Shown: in pieces, positions 40,465 through 40,895 of the stretch
How the letters are laid out: every line of letters starts with the position of its first letter
Numbering within the stretch: the first letter of the stretch is position 1
From: Candidatus Merdivicinus excrementipullorum
GTDB taxonomy: Bacteria > Bacillota > Clostridia > Oscillospirales > Ruminococcaceae
Assembly (NCBI GenBank): GCA_018716725.1
Contig: DVJP01000003.1
Span: 1-40,895 of the forward strand
DNA length: 40,895 nucleotides
Direction of reading: 5' to 3'
The notes under the pieces: generated by a model
Database searches by the model: none
Told to the model about the DNA's origin: nothing
The model's input: only the letters and a program-made list of their open reading frames with translations
Translations under genes and position numbers: made by a program

Positions 40465-40895
40465 TCAAACCGTAATCTCATGCCCAGTTTGGAACTTAAA
40501 GGTCAGCCGCCCGTCCCGGTGGACGGTCACGGTGTCAATGACCGTGAGCCAGAGCCGGTCATCAAACTCGGTGATCGGTTCTCCGTACTCTGCCAGCTCG
40601 AACATAAAGCCGCCGATGTCCTCGGCCTTGGCTTCCCGCTGGGCCTTTGCTGCCTGGAGCTTCCCCAGCTTGGCCTTGGCGGTTTCGTACCGTTCTGCCA
40701 GGCCGTTGTACCGTTCCAGGTAAGCGGTCTGGTCCTGTGCCGTGGTGGAATTCTCTTCGATGCACCGCTTGGTCAGCTCGGCCGCCACCTCCATTTCGGA
40801 AAGGAGCGCCGCAATCTCGCTGTCCAGGGAGCCGGTGTCGGTAAGCGCCGCTTGCATGGTGCGGCACTCGTCCAGCAGCCGCCCTTTGTCCGCTA
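40465..40895 (-). CDS. Large serine recombinase, C-terminal end (partial, N-terminus beyond right edge)
   Basis: The visible 142 codons match the C-terminal part of large serine recombinases of Clostridial integrative elements. They show a coiled-coil region (LDSEIAALLSEMEVAAELTK, then QTAYLERYNGLAERYETAKA, KLGKLQAAKAQREAKAEDIG) followed by the end segment PITEFDDRLWLTVIDTVTVH and a beta-rich tail. The catalytic serine domain would lie to the right of the window. Such recombinases insert and excise mobile elements at attachment sites. The frame is open to the edge. Confidence 0.85.
   Translation of the reverse strand, partial: ADKGRLLDECRTMQAALTDTGSLDSEIAALLSEMEVAAELTKRCIEENSTTAQDQTAYLERYNGLAERYETAKAKLGKLQAAKAQREAKAEDIGGFMFELAEYGEPITEFDDRLWLTVIDTVTVHRDGRLTFKFQTGHEITV

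Overview
The window looks like chromosome of a Gram-positive, spore-forming anaerobe of the Clostridia, most likely a gut member of the Oscillospiraceae/Ruminococcaceae. The reasons are moderate GC content, strong AGGAGG-type ribosome binding sites, a YtfJ-type sporulation protein, scpAB and rpmB in Firmicutes-like contexts, YesM/YesN-type two-component control of a sugar transporter, and a biotin-dependent carboxyltransferase cluster. The assignment is by inference; no rRNA or tRNA gene is present.

Layout. (1) 1-3241, minus strand: a three-gene operon for a biotin-dependent carboxyl-transfer complex (acyl-CoA carboxyltransferase, biotin carrier, pyruvate/oxaloacetate carboxyltransferase cut by the left edge). 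(2) 3261-9089, minus: a housekeeping/sporulation block running from an M50 protease through scpA, scpB, DUF2953, ytfJ, a D-Ala-D-Ala carboxypeptidase and a small membrane protein to rluB and a small unknown. (3) 9149-10038, plus: rpmB (L28) and an XRE regulator. (4) 10115-18112, minus: an oppABCDF-type peptide transporter in which the OppC permease carries seven RCC1-like repeats in its first extracytoplasmic loop and the OppF ATPase carries a coiled-coil insertion of about 190 residues. (5) 18593-25750: an AEC carrier, a MATE exporter, two uroporphyrinogen-decarboxylase-family proteins, an AraC regulator and a GH25 lysozyme, plus two probable gene remnants. (6) 26003-35341, plus: a YesM/YesN-type two-component system followed by a solute-binding lipoprotein, two permeases and a GH31 glycosidase, which reads as a regulated oligosaccharide uptake and degradation locus with no ATPase of its own. 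(7) 35395-37523, plus: a MepA-type MATE exporter behind a structured leader with a terminator (candidate guanidine-IV riboswitch), translationally overlapping a cytidylate-kinase-like gene. (8) 37535-40895: tandem hairpin repeats, a CPC-type metal P-type ATPase divergent from a TetR regulator, and the C-terminal end of a large serine recombinase cut by the right edge. This last part is probably horizontally acquired.

The most unusual observation is the transporter in (4). Its permease appears to carry a complete seven-bladed beta-propeller on the outer face of the membrane, and its partner ATPase has an inserted cytoplasmic coiled coil. I know of no described peptide ABC transporter with this arrangement, but I could not search databases.
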